From Glandiceps talaboti (lineage: Eukaryota > Hemichordata > Enteropneusta > Spengelidae): a DNA stretch of 64,000 nucleotides. Made by a program: the position numbers and the translations under genes. The DNA lies in contig NC_135549.1 in the NCBI RefSeq assembly GCF_964340395.1, positions 35,032,332 to 35,096,331 of the forward strand, read 5' to 3'. Below are positions 12,344 through 24,552 of this stretch, piece by piece. Positions within the stretch are counted from its first letter, which is position 1; every line of letters begins with the position of its first letter. The notes under the pieces were generated by a model. The model had not been told where the DNA came from and did not search any database. It saw only the letters and a list, made by a program, of their open reading frames with translations.

Positions 12344-14560
12344 TTAATAAATAAAAATGACAAATGCGACTGGGTGCTGGAAGATAGCTAATGAAAAGTT
12401 AATAGGTGTCCAGTCACCCATCTCCCCCCCCCCCCCCCCCCCCTTCAAGGCAATATGAAATATGGGGAAGAACAAGAGAGTTAAACAATAAAAGGAGAAC
12501 GTGCCTTGGAACAAAGTGTCTAAGTTTGGCAATTATTCCAATTTTGGGACTGATCCTTTATGTGTGATTTCCACGTCAAATGGCCGTCAAGGGTAATGCC
12601 TAAATGTGATACCTGTTCAGTCTCTTTAACTTCTTTTGTGTTAATAAACATTGACCCGTTACGATGAAATGAGCTTTGATGTGTGGAAAAGAGAATGTAA
12701 TTAGTTTTATCCTGGTTAATGGTTAATTTGTTTGCAGAACACCAGTTAACAATGTCTTTGAAGTGAAGGTTAGCATCATCGATATTCACATTATTTGAGA
12801 ATGAATGAAAGAAAGTTGAGTCATCGGCAAAAAGCTTTGATTTGAAGTAAGAAGAATAATAAGGAAGATCGTTGATATAAAGAAGGAAAAGTATGGGACC
12901 CAGAATAGATCCCTGAGGCACTCCATGGCTAATAAGTTTATGTGAGGAGCTGTACCTGCCAACCTTAACAAACTGTTTTCTGTTGGACAAGTAGCTTTTA
13001 AACCAGTTATGTGGGACACCCCTCACTCCATAGTAGTTGAGTTTATCTAAGAGTATTTCGTGATCAATGGTGTCAAATGGTTTAGCCAGATCAAGATAGA
13101 CTCCTAATACTACATTTCCATTATCAATATTTTGTAAAATATCTTCAAGGAGATTAATCAATGCTAGTTTAGTGCTATATGTTTATGGAGATTAATCAAT
13201 GCTAGTTTAGTGCTATATCAATTAATCAATGCTAGTTTAGTGCTATATCAATTAATCAATGCTAGTTTAGTGCTATATCAATCAATCAATGCTAGTTTAG
13301 TGCTATAGGTTTTTCTGAAACCATACTGATGGGGGTAAATCACGGAATGTCTGTCGAGAAAAGAAATTAGTTGCCTGTAAATAACTTTTTCAAAAACTTT
13401 GCTAAGTTGTGGAAGGAGGGAAATTGGTCGATAGTTACCAGTGTTATATGGGGACCCTTTTTTATAAATTGGAGTTACTCGAGCAATTTTAAGACTATCA
13501 GGAAAAATACCACATGAAAATGAAAGATTTATGATATGACAAAGTGGTGTAGCAATGGCACTAGTGCCATCATGAAGCAATCGGGCAGGTAAGTTATCGT
13601 AACCAGTTGCTTTAGAGGGATTTAGTAACATGATTTCATTAATGACATCTTGTTTTGAGATAGGGTGAAAATAAATGGATGAGTTGCATGACGAATGAAT
13701 AAAGTTCCTATAATTAGAATTACTATTTACATTGTCAGCTAAGTTTCTACCTATGTTTGAAAAGAAATCATTGAAAGTTTCTACAATATGGCGAGAATCT
13801 GTTATAGTGTTGTCAGGGTGACAGGTGTGATTAACATCTTTATTGATATTAATTTTGCTAGGAAGACGAGACTGGGGTCCATGAGTTTTACCTCACGAGC
13901 CATTGATTTCTTTCCAGAGCTTGGTCGAGTCACCACGGCAAGCTTTAAGTTTGTTACTATAATACAACTTTTTTGATTTCCTCAGAAGGGTAGTCAAAAT
14001 ATTCCTGTAATTCTTGTATTTGACCTTCAGTCCGTATTCAAACTTTTTAGCTACAAGCTTGCGATAGAGTTTATACTTGGTACTGATTGGTTTTTTGAGA
14101 CCATGGGTGATCCAAGGTTTGCTACGTTTGGTGTGGTTTTTCTTTGGTTTAACAAAGGGTGCGTGTTTTGGAACAGATGTCACTGAAAGTGTCAGTGAAA
14201 ATTTCATACACTCTGTTTACATCATTGGAATTCAACACTGAATACCAATTAGTCTCTTGGAGAACATGGCAGAACAAAGACTTGTCATATCCTGAAAAGT
14301 TTCTTACCAGGGGTAAATCGTCACCATTAAATATTGACATTAAATTGTCGAAAGACGCAAAACTAGGAAAATGGTCAGACATGTCTGTTACAATGGTTCC
14401 ACAGTTGACATAGGAGTTTGTAAAATTACAGTAAATGTGATCTATTATAGTACTGGAGTGATCTGTAATACGAGTTGGTATAGTGATAAGTTGTTTAAAA
14501 TTAAATGCAGAGACGGAATTCATTAGTTGTTGCTGTATATTTCAGACAGGGCAATAACAT
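12344..14560 (-). mobile_element. LINE 'B': endonuclease C-terminus plus reverse transcriptase
   Basis: A 2.2-kb minus-strand non-LTR retrotransposon. From 14560 downwards it shows the C-terminal part of an APE endonuclease (TDHSSTIIDHIYCN, then SDHFPSF), a basic linker with SKPWITHGLKK, then reverse transcriptase from 13631: NPSKATGYDNLPARLL, YKKGSPYNTGNYRPISLLP, YLDLAKPFDTIDH, HGVPQGSILGPILFLLYIND and the catalytic FADD box. One in-frame TGA lies near 13902 and frame changes occur downstream. The 5' end is truncated within the endonuclease. The 3' coding end runs into a C20 tract at 12424-12443. It belongs to the CR1/Jockey group and is inactive. Confidence 0.92.
13151..13312. repeat. 30-bp tandem expansion inside LINE B reverse transcriptase
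   Basis: The segment ATCAATGCTAGTTTAGTGCT is present five times, with copies offset by 38, 30, 30 and 30 bp. It encodes the LINE residues STKLALI, normally present once between the YGFRKTY and NLLEDILQ parts of the domain. The last three intervals are multiples of three. This is a local amplification after insertion of the LINE. Confidence 0.93.
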
Positions 14561-14652
14561 GGAATTTTGTCTGCATCATACTGTTGTGAAATAAATGAAA
14601 GTCATCAAAATTCTTCTATAAATATCACTTTATGATATCTTGCTAAAACAAC

Positions 14653-14900
14653 ACAACAAAGAGTAGTTGATCACTGTCATTCTCACGATATCACAACAAA
14701 GAGTAGTTGATCACTGTCATTCTCACGATATCACAACAAAGAGTAGTTGATCACTGTCATTCTCACGATATCACAACAAAGAGTAGTTGATCACTGTCAT
14801 TCTCACGATATCACAACAAAGAGTAGTTGATCACTGTCATTCTCACGATATCACAACAAAGAGTAGTTGATCACTGTCATTCTCACGATATCACAACAAA
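14653..14900. repeat. Perfect 40-bp minisatellite, six copies
   Basis: Six copies of a 40-bp unit start at 14661, 14701, 14741, 14781, 14821 and 14861, with no differences that I can see between them, preceded by a partial unit (ACAACAAA). Each unit contains TTGATCA and GATATC. There is no variable spacer, so it is a minisatellite. It starts about 100 bp beyond the truncated 5' end of LINE B. Confidence 0.97.
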
Positions 14901-14904
14901 GGTA

Positions 14905-16980
14905 CAAATCATGTAATAGGAGTAAATTTTAAGGAGACAAAATAAATTGGCAGTAAAACGATGTACTAACTTACAAGTATGATTATACAGTGAGGAAGGT
15001 TAAACATTAAGTACAATAATAAAATTATCTTTGAAGGCAAAGGATAATAATTTTACAGATACCGGATTAAACAAGCTTCAATGCCATAACTTTTAAGTTC
15101 CCCAAGATATTCAAAACCCAGAAAATATACCCACATTTGTGAACAAGTCTTCATAGAAGCCCCCCCCCCCCCCCCCCCCATCAAATACTTTACTTCTATG
15201 TGACTGAATAGAGGCATGATTTAAAAGAAATGTGTGGCAACAATACATACTACAAAGCAACTGTGATATTGATGCAGGAAATTGCTGAATTTCAATAATT
15301 GAACCTGAAGATCAGAGTCAAGGCCAAAGGTCAATGTCTCAAAAGAAAGTTTAAACCTGGCAATATGGAGGTAGACACTTGGATGTAGTCTCTATGTAGT
15401 CACGTTTTTGAGTTAATTGGTAAATCATGAGTATTCACTACAAATACATTGTACAAATGTATAGCTGTTATTGAGTAAAGTTATATATGACCACACAAAG
15501 TAATGCATGCGTATGTTTATCTGCTTCTGCATTGTCTATAGACATGATCTAAAAGACATTAGTCATGCATACTTGCTACAAAGTGTCTGCAATATGTAAG
15601 CAATAACTTAATTTTGATAGTCTACCCTGTAGGGTCAAGGTAAAGGTCAACTATCACCCATACAAGAAAGCTTGCATCTGATAATATGGGGGTTAGACAC
15701 TTGAATTGAGTCTATGTATTGAAGTTTTTGAGTTATGCAGTAATAATATACTGATTTTCTACTACAAATATGGCTGTCATTTAATAAAAGTTTATATGAG
15801 CACCAAAAATAATGCTTGTATATATTGCTTGTAAACATGATTTAAAAGAAATTGGCAATATGTAAACACTACAATGTGTCTATGTGGTCAAAGGTTTCCA
15901 AAGATACCTTGCATCTGATAATATTAATAGACAGTGACACATTTAGATAATTATATCAAAACAAAAATTGACATGCATGTCCAATATGATGTCACTTTTG
16001 TGTCAGGTTTGAAAGACATCGGAACACATGAACTAAAGTCGTAGGAAGTTATAATTCCTTAAAGCATGATGGTAGTTGCGTAAAAATTGAGTTGTGATAT
16101 ACTGTTTACTCTGTTGAACAGTTACCATGCATGGCGAATGTTCTATCAAATCACTATGGATACTAGCAAGGTTGCACATTTGCACTATTGTTCAATTTAG
16201 TTGACTTTTCCACAGCTTATAAGGAATTATAAGCTGTGTTCAGCAATAAATAACATCTCTTGGCCCTTGAGTATCACAAATACACCTGTAGTCATGCGCG
16301 TCTTTGTACGCGCTGAAGACTGTATAAGACCTGTATGTTGTAAAGAGCTCAACCTCTGCTTGAACGTTCCTAAAATCGGCAAAAATCTGTATATTTTTGA
16401 GCATATCTTTTTAATTTGCGTCTTTGGTGTTCTCTATTTTAGTTGTGAGGTTACTCAATTATGTTGTCGATCGTAAGGTGTTGTTGGGGTTTGATTTTGT
16501 GGTTTTTGATTTGTTGTGGTTTGACTAGAATCGTTTGGCCTGGGAAGCTTCATCCCTTTCCTACATTTATATATTTGTGTACAGGTGACAGTGTTGTTGA
16601 AGTGCGTGCCATGCCATCACCAACTGTGAAATGATGTCGGTGTTCTGTAAATAACTAACCCATAATGCATATGTGCACATGCGTCATTATTTGTACACAC
16701 ATTTAATCCATCTAACTAATCAAGTCACACATTCTCGATCTATCAAAAAAAGAACCCAGACTAAGTATTAATTCATTTTATCTCATTTTATTGTATATTC
16801 TACATCATGTGTTTATTATTGCAACTTATTCACTGTTGGACGATGAGCTCCATATGGTTTTGCTTGATGTTATTAATAAACTCAGTCATATATGTTATGT
16901 AAGTTAGTTGGTGTCTGTAAGAGCATTTTGCCCAATGTTTGGTGTTCTATGCCTTGGATATATGTTGAAGCTTTTAGGAT
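14905..16980. other. Unassigned sequence
   Basis: No gene recognised. It contains a C20 run at 15160-15179 and decayed copies of a dispersed repeat with AAGGTCAA motifs and ATAATATGGxGGTTAGACACTTG-type segments around 15300-15420 and 15630-15730. The rest appears unique and AT-rich. Confidence 0.5.
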
Positions 16981-16984
16981 GTTG

Positions 16985-19900
16985 TCTACAAGTAGTACAA
17001 TACACAAAGTGTTATGTACCAATGAAGTATACCATGGGTAGTACAATACACAAAGTGTTATGTACCACTGCAGCATACCATGGGTAGTACAATACACAAA
17101 GTGTTATGTACCACTGCAGCATACCATGGGTAATACAATACACAAAGTGTTATGTACCATTGAAGTATACCATGGGTAGTACAATACACAAAGTGTTATG
17201 TACCATTGCAGCATACCGTGGGTAGTACAATACACAAAGTGTTATGTACCATTGCAGCATACAATGGGTAGTACATAAAGTGTTTTGCACCATTGAAGTA
17301 TACCATGGGTAGCACAATACACAAAGTGTACCATGGGTAGTACAATACACAAAGTGCTATGTACCATTGCAGCATACCATGGGTAGCGCAATACACAAAG
17401 TGTTATGTACCACTGCAGCATACCATGGGTAGTGCAATACACGAAGTGTTATGTACCATTGCAGCATACCATTGGTAGTGCAATACACAAAGTGTTATGT
17501 ACCATTGCAGCATACCATGGGTAGTGCAATACACAAAGTGTTATGTACCACTGCAGCATACCATGGGTAGTACAATACAAAAAGTGTTATGTACCACTGC
17601 AGCATACCATGGGTAATACAATACACAAAGTGTTATGTACCATTGCAGCATACCATGGGTAGTACAATACATGAAGTGTTATGTACCACTGCAGCATACC
17701 ATGGGTAGTACAATACACAAAGTGTTATTACCATTGCAGTGTACCATGGGGAGTACAATACACAAAGTGTTATGTACCACTGCAGCATACCATGGGTAGT
17801 ACAATACACAAAGTGTTATGTACCACTGCAGCATACCATGGGTAGTACAATACACAAATTATTATGTACCACTGCAGCATACCATGGGGAGTACAATACA
17901 AAAAGTGTTATGTACCACTGCAGCATACCATGGGTAGTACAATACACAAAGTGTTATGTACCACTGCAGCATATCATGGGTAGTACAATACACAAATTAT
18001 TATGTACCACTGCAGCATACCATGGGTAGTACAATACACAAAGTGTTATGTACCACTGCAGCATACCATGGGTAGTACAATACACAAAGTGTTATTACCA
18101 TTGCAGTGTACCATGGGGAGTACAATACACAAAGTGTTATGTACCACTGCAGCATACCATGGGTAGTACAATACACAAAGTGTTATGTACCACTGCAGCA
18201 TACCATGGGTAATACAATACACAAAGTGTTATGTACCACTGCAGCATACCATGGGTAGTACAATACACAAAGTGTTATGTACCATTGCAGCATACCATGG
18301 GTAGTACAATACATAAAGCATATCATGGGTAGTACAATACACAAAGTATTATGTACCACTGCAGCATACCATGGGTAGTACAATACACAAAGTGTTATTA
18401 CCATTGCAGTGTACCATGGGGAGTACAATACACAAAGTGTTATGTACCACTGCAGCATACCATGGGTAGTACAATACACAAAGTGTTATGTACCACTGCA
18501 GCATACCATGGGTAGTACAATACATAAAGCATATCGTGGGTAGTACAATACACAAAGTGTTATTACCATTGCAGTGTACCATGGGGAGTACAATACACAA
18601 AGTGTTATGTACCATTGCAGCATACCGTGGGTAGTACAATACACAAAGTGTTATGTACCATTGCAGCATACAATGGGTAGTACATAAAGTGTTTTGCACC
18701 ATTGAAGTATACCATGGGTAGCACAATACACAAAGTGTACCATGGGTAGTACAATACACAAAGTGTTATGTACCACTGCAGCATACCATGGGTAGTACAA
18801 TACACAAAGTGTTATGTACCACTGCAGCATACCATGGGTAGTACAATACACAAAGTGTTATGTACCACTGCAGCATACCATGGGTCGTACAATACATAAA
18901 GTGTTATGTACCACTGCAGCATACCATGGGTAGTACAATACATAAAGTGTTATGTACCACTGCAGCATACCATGGGTAGTACAATACACAAAGTGTTATG
19001 TACCACTGCAGCATACCATGGGTAATACAATACACAAAGTGTTATGTACCACTGCAGCATACCATGGGTAGTACAATACATAAAGTGTTATGTACCACTG
19101 CAGCATACCATGGGTAGTACAATACATAAAGTGTTATGTACCACTGCAGCATACCATGGGTAGTACAATACACAAAGTGTTATGTACCACTGCAGCATAC
19201 CATGGGTAATACAATACACAAAGTGTTATGTACCACTGCAGCATACCATGGGTAGTACAATACACAAAGTGTTATGTACCACTGCAGCATACCATGGGTA
19301 GTACAATACACAAAGTGTTATGTACCACTGCAGCATACCATGGGTAGTACAATACATAAAGCATATCATGGGTAGTACAATACACAAAGTATTATGTACC
19401 ACTGCAGCATACCATGGGTAGTACAATACACAAAGTGTTATGTACCACTGCAGCATACCATGGGTAGTACAATACACAAAGTGTTATTACCATTGCAGTG
19501 TACCATGGGGAGTACAATACACAAAGTGTTATGTACCACTGCAGCATACCATGGGTAGTACAATACACAAAGTGTTATGTACCACTGCAGCATACCATGG
19601 GTAGTACAATACATAAAGCATATCATGGGTAGTACAATACACAAAGTGTTATTACCATTGCAGTGTACCATGGGGAGTGCAATACACAAAGTATTATGTA
19701 CCACTGCAGCATACCATGGGTAGTACAATACACAAAGTGTTATGTACCACTGCAGCATACCATGGGTAGTACAATACACAAAGTGTTATTACCATTGCAG
19801 TGTACCATGGGGAGTACAATACACAAAGTGTTATGTACCACTGCAGCATACCATGGGTAGTACAATACATAAAGCATATCATGGGTAGTACAATACACAA

Positions 19901-20535
19901 AGTGTTATGTACCACTGCAGCATACCATGGGTAGTACAATACACAAAGTGTTATTACCATTGCAGTGTACCATGGGGAGTACAGTACACAAAGTGTTGTG
20001 TATCATTTCAGCATACCATGGGTAGTACAATACACAAAGTGTTATCACCATTGCAGTGTACCATGGGGAGTACAATACATAAAGTATACCATGGGTAGTA
20101 CAATACATAAAGTATACCATGGGTAGTACAATACACAAAGTGTTATGTACCACTGCAGCATACCACGGGTAGTACAATACACAAAGTGTTATGTACCATT
20201 GCAGTATACCATGGGTAGTTCAATACACAAAGTGTTATGTACCACTGCAGCATACCATGGGTAGTACAATACACAAAGTGTTATGTACCACTGCAGCATA
20301 CCATGGGTAGTACAATACACAAAGTGTTATGTACCACTGCAGCATACCATGGGTAGTACAATACATAAAGTATACCATGGGTAGTACAATACATAAAGTA
20401 TACCATGGGTAGTACAATACACAAAGTGTTATGTACCATTGCAGCATACCATGGGTAGTACAATACACAAAGTGTTATGTACCACTGCAGCATACCATGG
20501 GTAGTACAATACACAAAGTGTTATGTACAACTGCA
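16985..20535. repeat. Satellite array, 46-bp monomer domain
   Basis: Roughly 75 head-to-tail copies of a 46-bp monomer containing GTACAATACACAAAGTG, TTATGTACCACTGCAGCA and TACCATGGGTA. Variants include a shortened GTGTTATTACCATTGCAG form and copies with CATAAAG. Blocks of variants recur: the unusual run at about 17210-17345 is found again at about 18619-18754. No genes are present. Long minus-strand open frames here are by-products of a stop-free repeat. Confidence 0.98.
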
Positions 20536-22095
20536 GCATACTATGGGTAGTACAATACATAAAGTATACCATGGGTAGTACAATACATAAAGTATACCAT
20601 GGGTAGTACAATACATAAAGTATACCATGGGTAGTACAATACATAAAGCGTACCATGGGTAGTACAATACATAAAGTGTACCATGGGTAGTACAATACAT
20701 AAAGTGTACCATGGGTAGTACAATACATAAAGTATACCATGGGTAGTACAATACATAAAGTATACCATACATAAAGCATACCATGGGTAGTACAATACAT
20801 AAAGCATACCATGGGTAGTACAATACATAAAGCATACCATGGGTAGTACAATACATAAAGTATACCATGGGTAGTACAATACATAAAGCATACCATGGGT
20901 AGTACAATACATAAAGTATACCATGGGTAGTACAATACATAAAGTATACCATGGGTAGTACAATACATAAAGTATACCATGGGTAGTACAATACATAAAG
21001 TATACCATGGGTAGTACAATACATAAAGCATACCATGGGTAGTACAATACATAAAGTGTACCATGGGTAGTACAATACATAAAGTATACCATGGGTAGTA
21101 CAATACATAAAGTATACCATGGGTAGTACAATACATAAAGTGTACCATGGGTAGTACAATACATAAAGTATACCATGGGTAGTACAATACATAAAGTGTA
21201 CCATGGGTAGTACAATACATAAAGTGTACCATGGGTAGTACAATACATAAAGCATACCATGGGTAGTACAATACATAAAGTATACCATGGGTAGTACAAT
21301 ACATAAAGTATACCATGGGTAGTACAATACATAAAGCGTACCATGGGTAGTACAATACATAAAGCATACCATGGGTAGTACAATACATAAAGTGTACCAT
21401 GGGTAGTACAATACATAAAGTATACCATGGGTAGTACAATACATAAAGTATACCATGGGTAGTACAATACATAAAGTGTACCATGGGTAGTACAATACAT
21501 AAAGTATACCATGGGTAGTACAATACATAAAGTGTACCATGGGTAGTACAATACATAAAGTATACCATGGGTAGTACAATACATAAAGCATACCATGGGT
21601 AGTACAATACATAAAGCATACCATGGGTAGTACAATACATAAAGCATACCATGGGTAGTACAATACATAAAGTATACCATGGGTAGTACAATACATAAAG
21701 CATACCATGGGTAGTACAATACATAAAGCATACCATGGGTAGTACAATACATAAAGTATACCATGGGTAGTACAATACATAAAGTATACCATGGGTAGTA
21801 CAATACATAAAGTATACCATGGGTAGTACAATACATAAAGTATACCATGGGTAGTACAATACATAAAGTATACCATGGGTAGTACAACACATAAAGTATA
21901 CCATGGGTAGTACAACACATAAAGTATACCATGGGTAGTACAATACATAAAGTATACCATGGGTAGTACAATACATAAAGTATACCATGGGTAGTACAAT
22001 ACATAAAGTATACCATGGGTAGTACAATACATAAAGTATACCATGGGTAGTACAACACATACTAGTGTTATGAACCATTGAAGTATGCGATGGGT
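20536..22095. repeat. Satellite array, 28-bp monomer domain
   Basis: About 53 copies of a 28-bp monomer (GTACAATACATAAAG followed by TATACCATGGGTA or CATACCATGGGTA). It equals the 46-bp monomer with an 18-bp internal deletion spanning TGTTATGTACCACTGCAG. Copies differ mainly at one position (TATACC, CATACC, TGTACC, CGTACC). The array ends with a degenerate long-type unit at about 22048-22095. All three minus-strand frames are open for over 500 codons purely because the monomer has no stop in any frame. Confidence 0.98.
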
Positions 22096-22099
22096 GATC

Positions 22100-22810
22100 C
22101 TTTCATGAAAATACAAAAATAGTGTAAGTGGAATCCTATGCCTCTTCATTTGCTGTTGACACAGACAAGATATGAATCTTAGTATGAATCATGTGATTCA
22201 GACTTAAAGCAGTGACAGTGAGGGAGGACTGTGATCTCATTGACATTGCACATAACATTAATGTATGAATCATTTATTCACAGTATTTCTAATCTCTCTT
22301 TATTAGTATAAATACATTGAATAAGCAATAAACTGGCAAATGGCAAATGATTGACAGATTTTATGCTTACAGATCTCTGCAAAGTAACACAATGTAGCAT
22401 ATATAATGTGTATGTTATACATGTAGTTCAGTGGATATGCCAATCATTCAGGAAACACTGTACATGTTAGCCTAAGTATAGACACTGGTAACATATCCTA
22501 TCAGTACCTACATAAACATATTAGTATTCCATACACACATTCCATAAACACCTATATGTACATGTTTATAGGGTGTTCAATAAAAAAATATTGCATGTAG
22601 AAATTCTAATAGGAGAACTCAGTGGCAAACCTCTCAAGTATCAGAAACACTGATTACTCAATCACACAATGTCACACATGCTCAATCAATGGACTTTGTT
22701 TGTTTAGGCCAAAACCCCCTCCCCTAAACGCACATTCCAAGTGCGGCATCAGCACATTTTATATAATTATGATGTCACCATAATGAAATTGTGGCAGTTA
22801 TATAATTACG
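22100..22810. other. Unassigned sequence
   Basis: AT-rich flank of the satellite with no recognisable gene, RNA or repeat family. Confidence 0.5.
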
Positions 22811-22814
22811 ATTG

Positions 22815-23260
22815 ATGCAATGTAAAACTGACGCCAATGGTGTTGTAGCACAACTGTACAATTGATAAAAATGTTTACCCATATTCTGATCCATTCTAGG
22901 TATAGGTGTTCATTTACTGAATGATTATCCAGTTGCCCATCCAGCCCTGTTGTTATCTTTGCAATATACACAGTCATTTGGCTGTTGCTATGGGTGTGGT
23001 CATGTTGCTAGATATATTTGCATACATTTTTTGAATGTTCGTTCACTTATCTATGAATCCCTGATGGTATCTTTGCAATATATGTGATCATATGGCTGTT
23101 GCTATGGGCATGGTTTTGTTGGTAGGTATATTTGCATACATTTTTGGAATGTTTATTCAAACAATGTTCGTTTATTGAGCTTGCATGACATCGTGCAATG
23201 TCCCTTTGTGTCTTGACAATGATATGGTCCAAGGTTATTGTTAGAGTGGTAAACCTCTCC
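22815..23260. repeat. Dispersed repeat family R1, copy 1
   Basis: Contains about two tandem monomers of roughly 115 bp with the signature GGCTGTTGCTATGGG, then GTTGCTAG, ATATTTGCATACATTTTT and GAATGTTYATTCA. The left part (ACGCCAATGGTGTTGTAGCA, CATTTACTGAATGA) matches copy 3 near 39885. Other copies lie at 32695-33790, 37905-37970, 39880-40350 and 53765-54715. Confidence 0.85.
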
Positions 23261-23394
23261 AATATGAGAAAGAATGATTCCTAGTGTCTTGGGATTAATA
23301 TCATCCAAGGTTATTAGTACGGGAACTACTCACTCCAGAATGCATGAATCATCATCAAAGACTCATTTTCTGTGAAAAGATAGAGAAGAGAATT

Positions 23395-24525
23395 AATGAA
23401 GGACTGTGATATCAGAATGTAATAAGGACTGTGATATCAGAATGTAATAAGGACTGAGATATCAGAGTGTAATAGGGACTGAGATATCAGAATGTAATAA
23501 GGACTGAGATATCAGAATGTAGTAAGGACTGAGATATCAATGTAATAAGGACTGAGATATCAGAATGTAATAAGGACTGAGATATCAATGTAATAAGGAC
23601 TGAGATATCAGAATGTAATAAGGACTGTGATATCAGAATGTAATACGGACAGAGATATCAGAATGTAATAAGGACTGAGATATCAGAATGTAATAAGGAC
23701 TGAGATATCAATGTACTAAGGACTGAGATATCAGAATGTAATAAGGACTGTGATATCAGAATGTAATAAGGACTGAGATATCAGAATGTAATAAGGACTG
23801 AGATATCAATATGTAATAAGGACTGAGATATCAGAATGTAATAAGGACTGAGATATCAATGTAATAAGGACTGTGATATCAGAATGTAATAAGGACAGAT
23901 ATCAGAATGTAATAAGGACTGAGATATCAGAATGTAATAAGGACTGAGATATCAATGTACTAAGGACTGAGATATCAGAATGTAATAAGGACTGAGATAT
24001 CAGAATGTAATAAGCACTGAAATATCAGAATGTAATAAGGACTGAGATATCAATGTAATAAGGACTGTGATATCAGAATGTAATAAGGACTGAGATATCA
24101 GAATGTAATAAGGACTGTGATATCAGAATGTCATAAGGACTGAGATATCAGAATGTAATAAGGACTGAGATATCAATGTAATAAGGACTGTGATATCAGA
24201 ATGTAATAAGGACAGATATCAGAATGTAATAAGGACTGTGATATCAGAATGTAATAAGGACTGATATCAGAATGTAATACGGACTGTGATATCAGAATGT
24301 AATAAGGACTGTGATATCAGAATGTAATAAGGACTGAGATATCAGAATGTAATAAGGACTGAAATATCAGAATGTAATAAGGACTGTGATATCAGAATGT
24401 AATAAGGACTGAGATATCAGAGTGTAATAGGGACTGTGATATCAGAATGTAATAAGGACTGAGATATCAGAATGTAATAAGGACTGAGATATCAGAATGT
24501 AATAAGGACTGTGATATCAGAATGT
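23395..24525. repeat. 25-bp minisatellite array
   Basis: About 45 copies of GTAATAAGGACTGAGATATC followed by AGAAT. Length variants are common: copies lacking AG after ATATC (23 bp) and copies with GACAGATATC or GACTGATATC. The G/T change in GAGATATC versus GTGATATC marks two interspersed subtypes. No coding potential. Confidence 0.97.
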
Positions 24526-24552
24526 ACCAAAAAGGATAGACTATATCATACA

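Noticed and set aside
14653-14900. Evenly spaced identical repeats, superficially CRISPR-like
   Set aside because: The units are contiguous with no spacers, and the genome is clearly animal. It is a minisatellite.
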